A DNA stretch of 64,000 nt from Shewanella sp. SNU WT4 (GCF_006494715.1 NZ_CP041151.1:3534001-3598000); one strand, 5' to 3'; positions 10,202 through 19,990 are shown, counted from the stretch's first letter. Translations and numbers: made by a program. Notes: generated by a model not told the origin, from the sequence alone.

Positions 10202-11293
10202 TCAGAATGCTTGTTGTCCATTGCGTACAAACACTGGCGCGACCACGCGTACAGGAACGCGCTTATTGCGAATAGCGACTTCAGCGCAATCGCCAATATC
10301 CGCCCCTACCCGTGCCATGGCAATAGCATAGCCTAAGGTCGGCGAGAAAGTCCCGCTAGTGATCACACCTTCAGCCTCTTGGCCTTGGGCGTTAGTAAAG
10401 TGCACTGTCATGCCGTGGCGCAGTACGCCTTTAGCTTCCATCACTAACCCGACTAGCTTATCTGTGCCAGTTGCGCGCAGCCTTGTTAAGGCGCTGCGGC
10501 CAATAAAATCACGATCTTCTGGTTGCCAAGCGATAGTCCAGCCCATGTTGGCGGCTAAGGGATTTACGCTTTCATCCATATCTTGGCCATAAAGATTCAT
10601 GCCAGCTTCTAAGCGCAGCGTATCACGAGCGCCTAACCCGCAAGGGCGCACGCCAGCATCGAGCAAAGCTTGCCATAAAGCTTCTGCCTCACTCACTGGT
10701 ACGATAATCTCGTAACCCGCTTCACCTGTGTAACCTGTGGTGGCAATAAAAAGAGAGCCTGCTTGCACGCCAAAAAAGGGCTTCATGCCGGCAACGGCAG
10801 CAACTTGCTCTGAGGTAAATACGCGGGCAGCGCGCTCTTTGGCGTTCGGGCCTTGCACGGCAATCATGGCAAGCTCAGCGCGCTCAGTCACAGTGACGTT
10901 AAAGCCTTCACTTTGGCGAGTGATCCACGCTAAGTCTTTATCTCGAGTGGCGGAGTTCACCACAACCCGGTAAAAGGTCTCAGTAAGGTAGTAAGTGATT
11001 AAGTCATCAATCACCCCGGCGTTATCATCGAGCATGCCGCTATACAGGGCTTTACCGGTTTGGGTGAGTTTAGTGATATCGTTGGCCAGTAAATGGCGCA
11101 GGAAAGGTTTAGCGTCAACGCCTGTGATGTCCACAACTGTCATGTGGGAGACATCAAACATACCGGCATCTTGGCGCACCGCGTGATGTTCTTCGATTTG
11201 TGAGCCGTAATTCAGTGGCATGTCCCAGCCATGAAAGTCGACCATTTTCGCGTTGGATTCAAGATGCTTATTGTAGAGTACAGTTTTAGCCAT
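10202..11293 (-). CDS. gcvT: Aminomethyltransferase, T-protein
   Basis: The folate-dependent T-protein of the glycine cleavage system. It releases ammonia from the aminomethyl-lipoyl group and forms 5,10-methylenetetrahydrofolate. Its 363 residues include [14 protein letters not shown] near the start, [11 protein letters not shown] near residue 47, and [23 protein letters not shown] in the middle, all characteristic of GcvT. It is the first gene of the operon, and its ATG is preceded by an AGGA-type ribosome-binding site. No glycine riboswitch could be recognised upstream. Confidence 0.96.
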   Translation of the reverse strand: MAKTVLYNKHLESNAKMVDFHGWDMPLNYGSQIEEHHAVRQDAGMFDVSHMTVVDITGVDAKPFLRHLLANDITKLTQTGKALYSGMLDDNAGVIDDLITYYLTETFYRVVVNSATRDKDLAWITRQSEGFNVTVTERAELAMIAVQGPNAKERAARVFTSEQVAAVAGMKPFFGVQAGSLFIATTGYTGEAGYEIIVPVSEAEALWQALLDAGVRPCGLGARDTLRLEAGMNLYGQDMDESVNPLAANMGWTIAWQPEDRDFIGRSALTRLRATGTDKLVGLVMEAKGVLRHGMTVHFTNAQGQEAEGVITSGTFSPTLGYAIAMARVGADIGDCAEVAIRNKRVPVRVVAPVFVRNGQQAF

Positions 11294-11592
11294 TTTCAGC
11301 CCTTATCCTGGGAGTAAAAATTGTTGTTCAATCTTACGATTAAACCGCAGAAATGCTGTGCTTTGCTGTGTTGTTGCGCAGATTTTGTAGGGGAAGCATC
11401 TGCTTTAATGTAACTGTTGCCGAATATAAAAGTCGCCAAAATTATACATTGAGCAACAAGTTTGTATACAACAAATAATCTTATGCATCACCCTAGCAGC
11501 ATTAGATTAGCTAATGCTAACTAGTGTGAATATTTTGCAGATGAGAAGGCTCGACACCAGTCGCTAGCCCTTGATTAGGCTGGCTAGCGCCA
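11294..11592 (-). promoter_or_regulatory. Upstream region of the gcvTHP operon
   Basis: About 300 bases between ubiI and gcvT. A TATAAT hexamer on the minus strand at 11441-11446 is a candidate -10 element, about 150 bases before the gcvT start; no clear -35 element could be paired with it. An inverted repeat with eight-base arms (CGCTAGCC, 11562-11569 and 11582-11589) follows the ubiI stop but lacks a T-run. I see no glycine-aptamer consensus. Confidence 0.35.
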
Positions 11593-12819
11593 TTAAGAGG
11601 AGTGCGGCGCGCGGCAAATTTCTGGCAAGCGACCGTGTTGCCCCATGGCTTGTTCGATAAACAGTGTTTTCAGGCCAGAGGATGAATCCACTAAGTTAAG
11701 ACCAAGCTCGCGCACTAACTTTTTCAGCGGGTGACCGCCACTAAAGCACTGCTTAAAGCCTTCCATTGCCGCAATCATAGTCATGGCATCGGCCTTACGG
11801 TTACGCTCTAACGCCCGTAAATGCCGATACTCACCGATATCTTTGCCAGCATTTTTTAACTCGTTTAAGGTTTCAATGATCCACGCCGCGTCCATCAAAC
11901 CTAAGTTCACGCCCTGCCCCGCCAATGGATGTATGGTATGAGCGGCGTCTCCTGCCAGCAATAAGCGATGGCGAGCAAAATGACGGGCATAGCGCATGCG
12001 CAGTGGAAAACTTTGGCGTGAACTATTAAGGCTACATAAGCCAAGCTTGCCATCAAAGGCGGCGGTTAACGCGCGGCCGAAGGTTTGCGCCTCACACTCT
12101 AACAACTCTTGAGTCACTATCGGCGGCTGTGACCACACCATGGAGCATAAATGCGGGTCAGCCAAAGGCAGTAAAGCCAAAATGCCATGTTCAGAAAAAA
12201 CTTGGCGCGCGCAGCCATCATGAGGCAATTCAGTGCGTATGGTGGCGACCATGGCATTATGACCATAATCCCAAAAAGTTAAGGGGATTTTTGCTTGGCT
12301 GCGCACCACAGATTCTGCACCATCGGCAGCTATGACTAAGCGCGCGCTCACTTCGAGGTTATCGCTTAAATGCAGCCAAGCTTCGCGCTCACCAAAGCTT
12401 AATCTTAATAAGCTGTGCTGCTGCAAGTGGGTAAGCTTTTCAAGCTCAGCGGCGCGCCGCCCTAAAGCAAAGCTTAAGACATCGTTCTCGACGATATAGC
12501 CTAAACGCGGTTGCTGCACGCTATCGGCATCAAAATCTATTTGGCCCATGCCGTTTTTAGTCCACACCGACATAGACTGATACGGCCCTAAACGCTGCTG
12601 GTCGATATAGGTCCAAGCGCCTAAGTTATCCAGTAACTGCTGACTGCCTAAGTTAATGGCACTAACGCGCAGTTTTGGCTCGCCCGTCACCATTTTTAGC
12701 TGACTGCTATCGATAACTACGACGCTAAGGCCCGCTTCAGCTAAGCCAATGGCTGTGGTTAGCCCCACCATACCGCCGCCGACTATGGCGACATCATAGG
12801 TTTGAGTTGTAAACATCAA
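11593..12819 (-). CDS. ubiI: FAD-dependent ubiquinone biosynthesis hydroxylase (UbiI/VisC type)
   Basis: A 408-residue aromatic-ring hydroxylase of the UbiH/COQ6 family. The N-terminal dinucleotide fold has the motif VGGGMVGLTTAIGLAEAG, and the second FAD motif is LLAGDAAHTIHPLAGQGVNLGL at about two thirds of the chain. Family members hydroxylate the ring of prenylated phenols in ubiquinone synthesis. The assignment to UbiI (C5 hydroxylation) rather than UbiF rests on position: it sits between gcvT and ubiH, as visC/ubiI does in E. coli. It lies 27 bases downstream of ubiH. Confidence 0.85.
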   Translation of the reverse strand: MMFTTQTYDVAIVGGGMVGLTTAIGLAEAGLSVVVIDSSQLKMVTGEPKLRVSAINLGSQQLLDNLGAWTYIDQQRLGPYQSMSVWTKNGMGQIDFDADSVQQPRLGYIVENDVLSFALGRRAAELEKLTHLQQHSLLRLSFGEREAWLHLSDNLEVSARLVIAADGAESVVRSQAKIPLTFWDYGHNAMVATIRTELPHDGCARQVFSEHGILALLPLADPHLCSMVWSQPPIVTQELLECEAQTFGRALTAAFDGKLGLCSLNSSRQSFPLRMRYARHFARHRLLLAGDAAHTIHPLAGQGVNLGLMDAAWIIETLNELKNAGKDIGEYRHLRALERNRKADAMTMIAAMEGFKQCFSGGHPLKKLVRELGLNLVDSSSGLKTLFIEQAMGQHGRLPEICRAPHSS

Positions 12820-12846
12820 TCAAAATTCCTTGCTAACTATTCCTTG

Positions 12847-14055
12847 CTAACTAAGACGCCGAAGCGGCCAACCACTGGCGGCGCTCACAATAGGACGTTT
12901 TAATGGCGGACACCAAGATAAGAGCCGCAGCCCCAGATTACGGCCAAGCACTAAGGGAAACGCTTGATTGGAAAAACCGCGTACTAGGCTTTCTATCGCC
13001 GTTAAGGTGGCTTGTCTATCTTGGCGTCTATGGGCTAAATAGTCGTGGGTGACCTCACTCGCACCAGCATCTTGGCCACGATTAAGCACAGGCGTTAATA
13101 CTTGCACTAAAGTGGCTATGTCTCTTAACCCTAAATTAAACCCTTGGCCAGCAATGGGATGCAAGGTTTGGGCGGCATTGCCCACAAACACGCAGCGATG
13201 ATAAATCGGCCTTGGCATTACCGACATAATCAAAGGGTAACCATGGCGCTGGCTGACCTTAGTCAATTTGCCAGCGCGATAACCAAAGGCGCCTTGCAAT
13301 GCGTGTAAAAAGTCACCGTCAGATAATGCTAAGTAGCGCGCTTGCTCATCGGCCTTCATCGCCCACACCAAGGACATACATTTGCCATCGCCTTGCGCCA
13401 TAGGTAATAGCGCAAGCGGCCCATGCTCGGTGAAACGCTCAAAGGCGCGGCCTGCATGAGGTCTATCAAGGATAACATTGGCAATCACAGCACTTTGATT
13501 AAAATCTATGTGCTCACTTTCAAGCTTAAGGCTTTGACGCACAAAAGATTGCGCGCCATCGGCGGCCACGAGCAAACGCCCGCGCAGGCGCCGACCAGAA
13601 TCTAAAGTGACTTCTTGATAATCTGAATGACTTATAAGCGCTGTAACATGATCTGGGCAAAAGAAATCAATCTCGGCATTGATTAACGCCTGCTGCAATT
13701 GCCTGCCTGCATCTTCTAGCCCCAGCACATGGCCAAAGCTATCACAGCCAAATTGCGCCGCCGCTAAATGCGTCATGCCAAAATGACCGCGATCCGACAC
13801 ATGAATATCAGCAATCGCCGTGGCATTGGGCGCCAGATTAGACCACAAGTGCCAACGCTTAAGCTGCTCAACACTGCCGCGCGATAAGGCAATTGAGCGC
13901 GCATCGAACCCTGGGTGCTGCGAGCTCACCGTTTGCGCTTCAACCAAAGCTATTTTGGCGGGCGTTAGCGAGCGCAGTGCCAAGGCCAGCAAGGCGCCGG
14001 TCATGCCGCCACCCACTATAACTAGATCCCAAAGTTCGGCGTCTTGCTTCATCAC
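12847..14055 (-). CDS. ubiH: 2-octaprenyl-6-methoxyphenol hydroxylase
   Basis: A second UbiH/COQ6-family flavoprotein, 402 residues, with the FAD motif VGGGMTGALLALALRSL at the N-terminus and VFVGNAAQTLHPIAGQGFNLGLRD in the second FAD region. Asn replaces the more usual Asp in the GD motif (VGNAAQ), as is common in UbiH. Its place in the ygfB-ubiH-ubiI order supports the call. It starts eight bases after the ygfB stop and is clearly cotranscribed. In E. coli pepP lies between ygfB and ubiH; here there is no room for it. Confidence 0.88.
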   Translation of the reverse strand: MMKQDAELWDLVIVGGGMTGALLALALRSLTPAKIALVEAQTVSSQHPGFDARSIALSRGSVEQLKRWHLWSNLAPNATAIADIHVSDRGHFGMTHLAAAQFGCDSFGHVLGLEDAGRQLQQALINAEIDFFCPDHVTALISHSDYQEVTLDSGRRLRGRLLVAADGAQSFVRQSLKLESEHIDFNQSAVIANVILDRPHAGRAFERFTEHGPLALLPMAQGDGKCMSLVWAMKADEQARYLALSDGDFLHALQGAFGYRAGKLTKVSQRHGYPLIMSVMPRPIYHRCVFVGNAAQTLHPIAGQGFNLGLRDIATLVQVLTPVLNRGQDAGASEVTHDYLAHRRQDRQATLTAIESLVRGFSNQAFPLVLGRNLGLRLLSWCPPLKRPIVSAASGWPLRRLS

Positions 14056-14063
14056 ACTATCCC

Positions 14064-14633
14064 TTAATGCACTGTCTTTGGTTCAGCATCCATTTCAGGC
14101 TCAGGACCAAATTCTGAGTAACACAGCATGGCGCCCATGCGGACAAATTCCACCAGCTCCATCAAGGCCGCTTCTGACTCTTCATCTTCATCGACCTCAA
14201 GCTCAACGCGGGCGATTTCAGACAAATCATCAATCACTTCACGCACTTCAGCTGATGCTTGCTTAAGCTTAGGTTGGATAATCGCAAGACCAGTTAAGAA
14301 GCTTTGCACCCATAACGATAAGGCTTCTAAGCGCGCGGCTAAGGCTTCTTCTTCATCTGGCAATAATGGCGTAAAGCCAAATTCCATTTCCGCTAAGTTC
14401 GCCACCGCATCGTGATACATATCACTGACTAACACTTCTAATGGCTTAGGCAGTGGCTGGCCATCATTCATCAATTCACTTAAGGGCTTTTGCCACCCTT
14501 GTGGGCTGGTTTGTACCCCGCCACAGATTAAGCCAACCAAGGCGCCATGAACCTCAACCGCGTCCTGACCGATTTCAGCCTCGCGCAAGGCATTATTCAC
14601 ATGTTCAATGCGTAAAGAAGGAGGGGGGGCCAT
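14064..14633 (-). CDS. ygfB: UPF0149 family protein YgfB
   Basis: An acidic, mostly helical protein of 189 residues that belongs to UPF0149. The segment VHGALVGLICGG near residue 28 is the family signature, and a Glu/Asp-rich stretch (VDEDEESEAALMELVEFVRMGAM) lies near the C-terminus. The open frame extends to an ATG at 14666, but I start at the ATG at 14633 (MAPPPSLR) because a GGA lies at a workable distance and the extra residues look unlike the family. It leads the operon with ubiH and ubiI and is divergent from zapA. Confidence 0.85.
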   Translation of the reverse strand: MAPPPSLRIEHVNNALREAEIGQDAVEVHGALVGLICGGVQTSPQGWQKPLSELMNDGQPLPKPLEVLVSDMYHDAVANLAEMEFGFTPLLPDEEEALAARLEALSLWVQSFLTGLAIIQPKLKQASAEVREVIDDLSEIARVELEVDEDEESEAALMELVEFVRMGAMLCYSEFGPEPEMDAEPKTVH

Positions 14634-14873
14634 AGTTAATTTCCAATTACGATATATTGTTAGCAATGCTAGCAGATTGACCTAGGCAGCCCAAGGACTT
14701 TGATCCCATCGCCTACAAGTCCCCGTGATTACTCGCTTCGTAAATAAGCAAACACTGACCAAACAGGCAGCAATTAAGTCATCAATACTAAAATCAACGC
14801 TTTGTTGGCTTGCACTTTTGCCAGCGCCCTTATATAGTCCGCCTCAAGAGCAAATCACAGGATATAACGCTAG

Positions 14874-15221
14874 ATGAGTAATCGTGCAGTAGAAATCACC
14901 CTTTTGGGTCGCACCTACTCTATTGCCTGTCCGGTGGGGCAGGAAGCCGCGCTCAAGCAAGTAGCCGTTAAGATAGAGCAACAGCTAACTGCGATGCGGG
15001 CAAGAACCAATAGCCTAAGTCGCGAAGATATAGCCATCATGGCCGCCTTAAATATTGGCTATGAGCTATATGAAGAAAAAATGAAGAACCAAGACTACAT
15101 AAAACAAATGGATACACGTATCGGTTTGCTGCAGTCCACCTTAGAAAATGCCCTGGTTGAACGTAGTCAACCTGTATCAGCGACAGCTAAAGCTAGCGCT
15201 GATGAGCCCGCTAAGGTATAA
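14874..15221 (+). CDS. zapA: Cell division protein ZapA
   Basis: A 115-residue FtsZ-ring-associated protein that bundles FtsZ filaments. The N-terminal globular part (VEITLLGRTYSIACPVGQE) and the long C-terminal coiled coil (about residues 60-100) match ZapA. The final 15 residues are Ala/Lys-rich and probably disordered. An AGGA ribosome-binding site precedes the ATG. It is followed directly by 6S RNA and ygfA, the usual enterobacterial order. Confidence 0.93.
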   Translation: MSNRAVEITLLGRTYSIACPVGQEAALKQVAVKIEQQLTAMRARTNSLSREDIAIMAALNIGYELYEEKMKNQDYIKQMDTRIGLLQSTLENALVERSQPVSATAKASADEPAKV

Positions 15222-15227
15222 CTTATT

Positions 15228-15412
15228 TTGCTCCCTGGGATGTTCGTTGAAGGTAATGTCCCTGTGCCGATATTTACAAACTTAGGGTAGCTGTTTTTAC
15301 TGACATTGAGCATGCTCGGTTTTCCGAGAAGCCTTAGGAGGTAATCAGTTTCCCGCCTTGAACCTACGGTTCAAGGGCTACACCCGAGACGGCATCCTGG
15401 GGAGCATCCCAA
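15228..15412 (+). ncRNA. ssrS: 6S RNA
   Basis: A regulatory RNA that mimics an open promoter and binds sigma-70 RNA polymerase. The ends pair (GCTCCC near 15230 with GGGAGC near 15400, and GGATG with CATCC). Conserved 6S segments are seen: GCCGATATTT, GAGCATGCTCGG, CCGAGAAGCCTTA, and the hairpin CTTGAACC...GGTTCAAG. It lies between zapA and ygfA, exactly as in E. coli. The ends are estimated from pairing and may be off by a few bases. Confidence 0.95.
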
Positions 15413-15440
15413 GCTTCACATCTAGAGACAAGTCAGCGCC

Positions 15441-16226
15441 ATGGATAAACCTGCGGACTTAGATGCTAATCCAAAGCATCACTCAATTAGCAAACTAGCG
15501 GTTAATAGCGCAAAGCCTATACCGCTGCTCCCAGCAAACACCACTACTGCGCCAACACATAAGTCACAGCAACAATCACTTAGGCAATCGCTTAGGCAAA
15601 ACCTCAAGCAAGCTCGCGCAGCGCTAAGTCCAGAACAACAAGCCCAAAGCGCCAAGCAAGCGGCGCATTTAGCCCTAGAGCTCATCACACGCTTATGCGC
15701 TCAAGACGTAAATCTTCAAGCTGCAAGCTCTCAAACAGTAACAACCCCAACAATAAACAAGCCGCGCCCAATCAAGCGTATTGCCTTGTACCATACCTTA
15801 GGTAGTGAGCTTAACACTCAGCCGCTTATCGATTTATTGCGCCAACACTTACCAGAATGTGAGCTCTATTTACCGCGCTTACATCCGTTTTGCGCAGGCC
15901 ATTTGTTGTTTTTGCGATACTCGCAAGAAAGCGAAATGACACACAATCAATTTGGCATAGCTGAGCCCAAGCTTGATTGCCGCGAAGTGATGGCAGCGTC
16001 AAAGCTCGATATCATCTTAACGCCTTTAGTCGGGTTTGACCGTCAAGGGCAACGCATGGGAATGGGCGGCGGTTATTATGATCGCACGTTAGTTAATAGC
16101 CAAGCCATCACCATAGGCTTTGCTCACCAAGTGCAGCAGGTTGAAAGACTGCCGGTTGAAGTGTGGGATCAAGAACTTGACTATGTAGTGACCCCAAGTG
16201 AGGTTCATGACTTTACTCAAAGTTAA
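15441..16226 (+). CDS. ygfA: 5-formyltetrahydrofolate cyclo-ligase
   Basis: The ATP-dependent enzyme that converts 5-formyl-THF to 5,10-methenyl-THF. The C-terminal signature GMGGGYYDRTL and the region LTPLVGFDRQGQRMG identify it. At 261 residues it is much longer than the roughly 180-200 of E. coli YgfA. The extra length comes from about 45 N-terminal residues rich in Pro, Ala and Gln and an insertion near residues 90-112 rich in Thr and Pro. The gene starts 29 bases after 6S RNA, and 6S processing from a shared transcript is known in E. coli. No alternative in-frame ATG exists near the domain start. Confidence 0.88.
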   Translation: MDKPADLDANPKHHSISKLAVNSAKPIPLLPANTTTAPTHKSQQQSLRQSLRQNLKQARAALSPEQQAQSAKQAAHLALELITRLCAQDVNLQAASSQTVTTPTINKPRPIKRIALYHTLGSELNTQPLIDLLRQHLPECELYLPRLHPFCAGHLLFLRYSQESEMTHNQFGIAEPKLDCREVMAASKLDIILTPLVGFDRQGQRMGMGGGYYDRTLVNSQAITIGFAHQVQQVERLPVEVWDQELDYVVTPSEVHDFTQS

Positions 16227-16252
16227 GCGCGCCTTACGCGATTAACTTTGAG
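16216..16252. terminator. Bidirectional terminator between ygfA and DUF808 gene
   Basis: Perfect 11-base arms (CTCAAAGTTAA, 16216-16226, and its complement, 16242-16252), with extra GCGC pairing inside, overlap the ygfA stop codon. The genes on both sides converge here. The downstream sequence is A/T-rich rather than a clean T-run. Confidence 0.6.
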
Positions 16253-16271
16253 ATTTAAAAAATAGCTATCA

Positions 16272-17171
16272 TCAGCCGCGCAGTTTTTTCACTAAGGTAA
16301 ATACCACTACCGCGATAGCGCCGCACGCCACCCCAAATAACGCATTTAATACAGTTGGTAAGCTATAAGTTAAGGCAGGCCCCACTAATGCTATGCCATG
16401 TAGAGCCTGCGCCCACGCTTGAAACACATCGCCAACCGCATGTATGCCGTGCACTAAAATACCGCCGCCCACCATAAACATGGCGATAGTGCCTATCACA
16501 GTTAAGGCGTGCATTAATTTAGGGGCAAGGGCTAAAAGGCCGCGGCCCAAGGCGCGGGTGCCAGCACTGGCGCCCGGTTTATTTTGTAAGTACAAACCGG
16601 CATCATCAAGCTTAACTATGCCTGCCACTAAGCCATAAACGCCCACAGTCATCAAGATAGCCACAACCACTAAAGTCACGGCCTGTAAGGTAAAACTGCT
16701 AGCGGCGACGACGCCTAAGCTGATAGCTATGATTTCTGCCGATAATACAAAATCGGTGCGAATGGCCCCTTTTATTTTTTCAGCCTCCCACGCCGCTAAA
16801 TCATCAGGAATATCATCATCTTGTTCAATTTCTGTATGCAGCCATTTTTCGGCAAGCTTTTCAGCGCCCTCAAAGCATAAATATAAACCGCCAACCATAA
16901 GTAGCGGCGTCACTAGCCAAGGGACAAAGGCGCTGATGACTAGTGCCAGCGGCACTAAGATGGCTTTATTGATAAATGAGCCTTTAGCCACAGCCCATAC
17001 CACAGGCAATTCACGCTCGGCGCTTACGCCTGACACTTGCTGCGCGTTAAGGGCTAAATCATCACCCAATACGCCCACGGTTTTATGAGCGGCCATTTTG
17101 CTCATTAACGCCACATCATCGAGCATGCTGGCAATATCATCTAACAAGGTTAATAAACTGGCTGCCGCCAT
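16272..17171 (-). CDS. DUF808 family membrane protein (YedI-like)
   Basis: A 299-residue inner-membrane protein. The opening AAASLLTLLDDIASMLDDVALMSKMAAHKT and the following DDLALNAQQVSG are the DUF808 signature. Five or six hydrophobic segments follow. The family is widespread in proteobacteria and has no established activity. It is a single gene, convergent with ygfA and divergent from rpiA. Confidence 0.85.
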   Translation of the reverse strand: MAAASLLTLLDDIASMLDDVALMSKMAAHKTVGVLGDDLALNAQQVSGVSAERELPVVWAVAKGSFINKAILVPLALVISAFVPWLVTPLLMVGGLYLCFEGAEKLAEKWLHTEIEQDDDIPDDLAAWEAEKIKGAIRTDFVLSAEIIAISLGVVAASSFTLQAVTLVVVAILMTVGVYGLVAGIVKLDDAGLYLQNKPGASAGTRALGRGLLALAPKLMHALTVIGTIAMFMVGGGILVHGIHAVGDVFQAWAQALHGIALVGPALTYSLPTVLNALFGVACGAIAVVVFTLVKKLRG

Positions 17172-17374
17172 AACCGCCTCTTACTATGGATGAAAGTAAT
17201 GTCCATCATAAGTCATAGTATTGAAATTACCACTGCCGGCATAGGTAGATAACTAACTATTAATCAAACTGAAACTTCACATAATTCATCTTTAGGTAAT
17301 CACAAAGGCGCCCGCTTCCTAGGGATTATGTATATAATCGCTCACACATAAGCACTGCTAACAAGGATTACAGC

Positions 17375-18034
17375 ATGACCCAAGATGAAATGAAAAAAGC
17401 TGCCGCCTGGGCCGCCCTTAAGTATGTTGAGAGAGATACCATTGTCGGTGTTGGTACTGGCTCAACCGTTAACCACTTTATCGATGCGTTAGCGACAATG
17501 AAGGCTGATATTGAAGGCGCGGTGTCAAGCTCTGAAGCATCAACGGCCAAGATGAAGGCGCTGGGCATTCCTGTATTTGATCTTAATAGTGTTAATGACT
17601 TGGCCTTGTACGTTGATGGCGCCGATGAAATCAATCCTCACATGGATATGATTAAAGGCGGCGGCGCAGCATTAACGCGCGAGAAAATTGTTGCTGCTGT
17701 AGCTAAGACCTTTGTGTGTATCGCTGATGCCAGTAAGCAAGTGGATGTATTAGGTCAATTCCCACTGCCAGTTGAAGTAATTCCTATGGCTCGCTCTTAT
17801 GTGGCGCGCCAATTAGTGAAATTAGGCGGCGACCCTGTGTATCGTGAAGGCGTAGTGACAGACAACGGTAACATCATTTTAGATGTGTACAACATGAGCA
17901 TTGTTGACCCTAAAACCTTAGAAAAGCAGATTAACAATATTGTTGGTGTTGTGACTAACGGCTTATTTGCCGCTCGCGGCGCAGATATTTTGCTGGTTGG
18001 CGCCGCTACTGGCGTGACAACTATTAAGGCCTAA
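17375..18034 (+). CDS. rpiA: Ribose-5-phosphate isomerase A
   Basis: Interconverts ribose 5-phosphate and ribulose 5-phosphate in the pentose phosphate pathway. Its 219 residues carry all RpiA blocks: [13 protein letters not shown] at about 26-38, DGADEINP at 82-89, [12 protein letters not shown] at 94-105. The ATG has an AAGGA ribosome-binding site. A strong terminator follows, so it is a single-gene unit. In E. coli serA is next to rpiA; serA is not in this window. Confidence 0.97.
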   Translation: MTQDEMKKAAAWAALKYVERDTIVGVGTGSTVNHFIDALATMKADIEGAVSSSEASTAKMKALGIPVFDLNSVNDLALYVDGADEINPHMDMIKGGGAALTREKIVAAVAKTFVCIADASKQVDVLGQFPLPVEVIPMARSYVARQLVKLGGDPVYREGVVTDNGNIILDVYNMSIVDPKTLEKQINNIVGVVTNGLFAARGADILLVGAATGVTTIKA

Positions 18035-18076
18035 TTGCCTGTTAATGGCACTTAGGCATGAGCATGCCATTAACAA

Positions 18077-18106
18077 CAAGACCCGCAATTGCGGGTCTTG
18101 TATTTT
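18077..18106 (+). terminator. Terminator of rpiA
   Basis: A perfect self-complementary hairpin with arms CAAGACCCGCAA, followed by TATTTT. It lies 42 bases after the rpiA stop. Confidence 0.85.
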
Positions 18107-18131
18107 GGCAACTAGCTAAGCAGTTACAGCG

Positions 18132-19862
18132 CTACTGCGCTTCGATTTGCTCCACCAGCAACTGCAAGCTTTGATTACCGCGATACTCATTGACATCAAG
18201 CTTATACACTAAGCGCACTTGTTTAATGCTGGCATCTGGCCAAATTTTGGTATCAACATTAAAGGCGATGGCATCCACCATAATGGCGCCGCACTCAGTT
18301 TCTAACATCATTTTTAGATGCTTTTCCCCGACTATGCGCTGCTGAATTAAACGAAAATTGCCATCAAACAAGGGTTCTTCAAACGACTGCCCCCAAGGCC
18401 CCGCTTGCCTTAGCATTTGCGCGGTTTCCAAGTTGAAATCATTCAGACTTAACTCGCCATCACTGTGCAATTCACCTGTGAGTTCAGTGAGCGTTAACTG
18501 CTCGCGTACCGCTTGATCAAACGCCTCGGCAAACTGCGCATAACGAGCGGCATTAATGGTTAAGCCCGCCGCCATCGCATGGCCACCAAACTTGAGTATC
18601 ATGCCTGGGTGGCGACTATTAATCAGCTCTAAGGTATCGCGCATATGCAGCCCCTTAATCGAGCGGGCTGAGCCTTTGATTTCATCATCATTGCCATGGG
18701 CAAAGGCAATCACAGGTCTATGATATTTATCCTTAATGCGCGACGCTAAAATCCCTATCACCCCTTGATGCCAATCGGCTTGAAACAAGGCTATGCCCCA
18801 AGGCAAGTTGGCATTATCAAGCCCAAGCTTAGCCAGATGCACTAATGCTTCTTGCTGCATGCCAGTTTCAAGTTCACGTCGCTCGGCATTCAGACCATCA
18901 AGCTCTGATGCCATGCGCCGCGCGCGATTAATATCATCACACAATAAGGTTTCGACCCCGAGCGCCATTTCATCTAAGCGCCCAGCAGCATTTAATCTAG
19001 GGCCCACCGCAAAACCAAAGTCAGCGGCCACTAACTTGGCAGGGTCACGCTTGGCTACATCTAAAATGGCAGTAATACCTGGGCGACATTGACCTGCGCG
19101 CACGCGCTTTAAGCCCGCATTCACTAAGATACGGTTATTGGTATCAAGGCTTACCACATCAGCGACTGTGCCAAGCGCGACTATATCAAGCAAGCTGGCA
19201 AGGTTAGGATCGCTAATGCCTTGGCGCTCAAACCAGCCGCGCGCTCTAAGCTCCGCTCGCAGCGCTGACATCACATAAAAAGCAACGCCCACACCAGCAA
19301 TAGATTTACTGGCAAACGGGCAATCCCCTTGATTGGGATTAACTATGGCATCGGCCTGTGGCAATTCACTGCCCGCCAAATGGTGATCGGTAACCACAAC
19401 TGTCATGCCAGCGACTTTTGCCGCGGCGACACCCTCAATGGATGAAATGCCGTTATCCACAGTAATTAAGCACTGTGCCTGCATCGACTGCGCCACTTCA
19501 ACAATTTGCGGGCTTAAGCCATACCCAAAATCAAAGCGATTAGGAATAAGATAATCAAGGGCGGTTGCGCCCATCATCCGCAGCGCCAAAATACACACAG
19601 CGGTAGATGTCGCGCCATCGGCATCAAAATCGCCCATGATCAATATCTTGTGCTGCTGCTCAATCGCATCAGCCACAATGGCGGCGGCCTTGCCCATATC
19701 TTTCATTGTGCTCGGGCGCAAAAGGTTAGCAAGCGCTAACTCAACCTCGCTGGCATTAACGCCGCGGCGGGCATAAATTTGCTTAAGTAATGGCGGTAAG
19801 CTGGCGGGTAAATGCGAGTCGTCTACCCAAGGGCGGCGAATTATGTGTCGAATCAAAACCAC
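18132..19862 (-). CDS. recJ: Single-stranded-DNA-specific exonuclease RecJ
   Basis: A 5'-3' single-strand exonuclease used in recombination and mismatch repair. DHH-family metal-binding motifs are visible: MGDFDADGATSTA near residue 77, TVDNGISS near 136, TDHHLAG near 158, and the DHHA1-domain glycines KFGGHAMAAGL near 423. The length of 576 residues matches the family. It is the third gene after xerD and dsbC on the same strand, but a hairpin with T-runs separates it from dsbC, so it probably has its own promoter. Confidence 0.96.
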   Translation of the reverse strand: MVLIRHIIRRPWVDDSHLPASLPPLLKQIYARRGVNASEVELALANLLRPSTMKDMGKAAAIVADAIEQQHKILIMGDFDADGATSTAVCILALRMMGATALDYLIPNRFDFGYGLSPQIVEVAQSMQAQCLITVDNGISSIEGVAAAKVAGMTVVVTDHHLAGSELPQADAIVNPNQGDCPFASKSIAGVGVAFYVMSALRAELRARGWFERQGISDPNLASLLDIVALGTVADVVSLDTNNRILVNAGLKRVRAGQCRPGITAILDVAKRDPAKLVAADFGFAVGPRLNAAGRLDEMALGVETLLCDDINRARRMASELDGLNAERRELETGMQQEALVHLAKLGLDNANLPWGIALFQADWHQGVIGILASRIKDKYHRPVIAFAHGNDDEIKGSARSIKGLHMRDTLELINSRHPGMILKFGGHAMAAGLTINAARYAQFAEAFDQAVREQLTLTELTGELHSDGELSLNDFNLETAQMLRQAGPWGQSFEEPLFDGNFRLIQQRIVGEKHLKMMLETECGAIMVDAIAFNVDTKIWPDASIKQVRLVYKLDVNEYRGNQSLQLLVEQIEAQ

Positions 19863-19898
19863 ATCCTGTCACTAAAAATCTAATGCTGCACCATAGCA

Positions 19899-19926
19899 AA
19901 AAGGCGAGCTATCAGCTCGCCTTTTT
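19899..19926 (-). terminator. Terminator between dsbC and recJ
   Basis: A 12-base stem (AAAAGGCGAGCT and its complement) with a three-base loop and T-runs on both strands. It lies between the dsbC stop and the recJ start. Confidence 0.8.
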
Positions 19927-19990
19927 TATCTATGCTAGGCGTTGATCAACGCCGTTAGGCATCAACGCAGACGCTATGCACTTCAACTCA

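Noticed and set aside
11294..11592. Possible glycine riboswitch before gcvT
   Set aside because: Glycine riboswitches precede gcvT in some gammaproteobacteria, but I could not find the conserved aptamer core sequences on the minus strand here.
13820..14266. Plus-strand 148-codon frame spanning the ubiH start and the ygfB end
   Set aside because: Antisense to two recognised genes; no family features and no ribosome-binding site.
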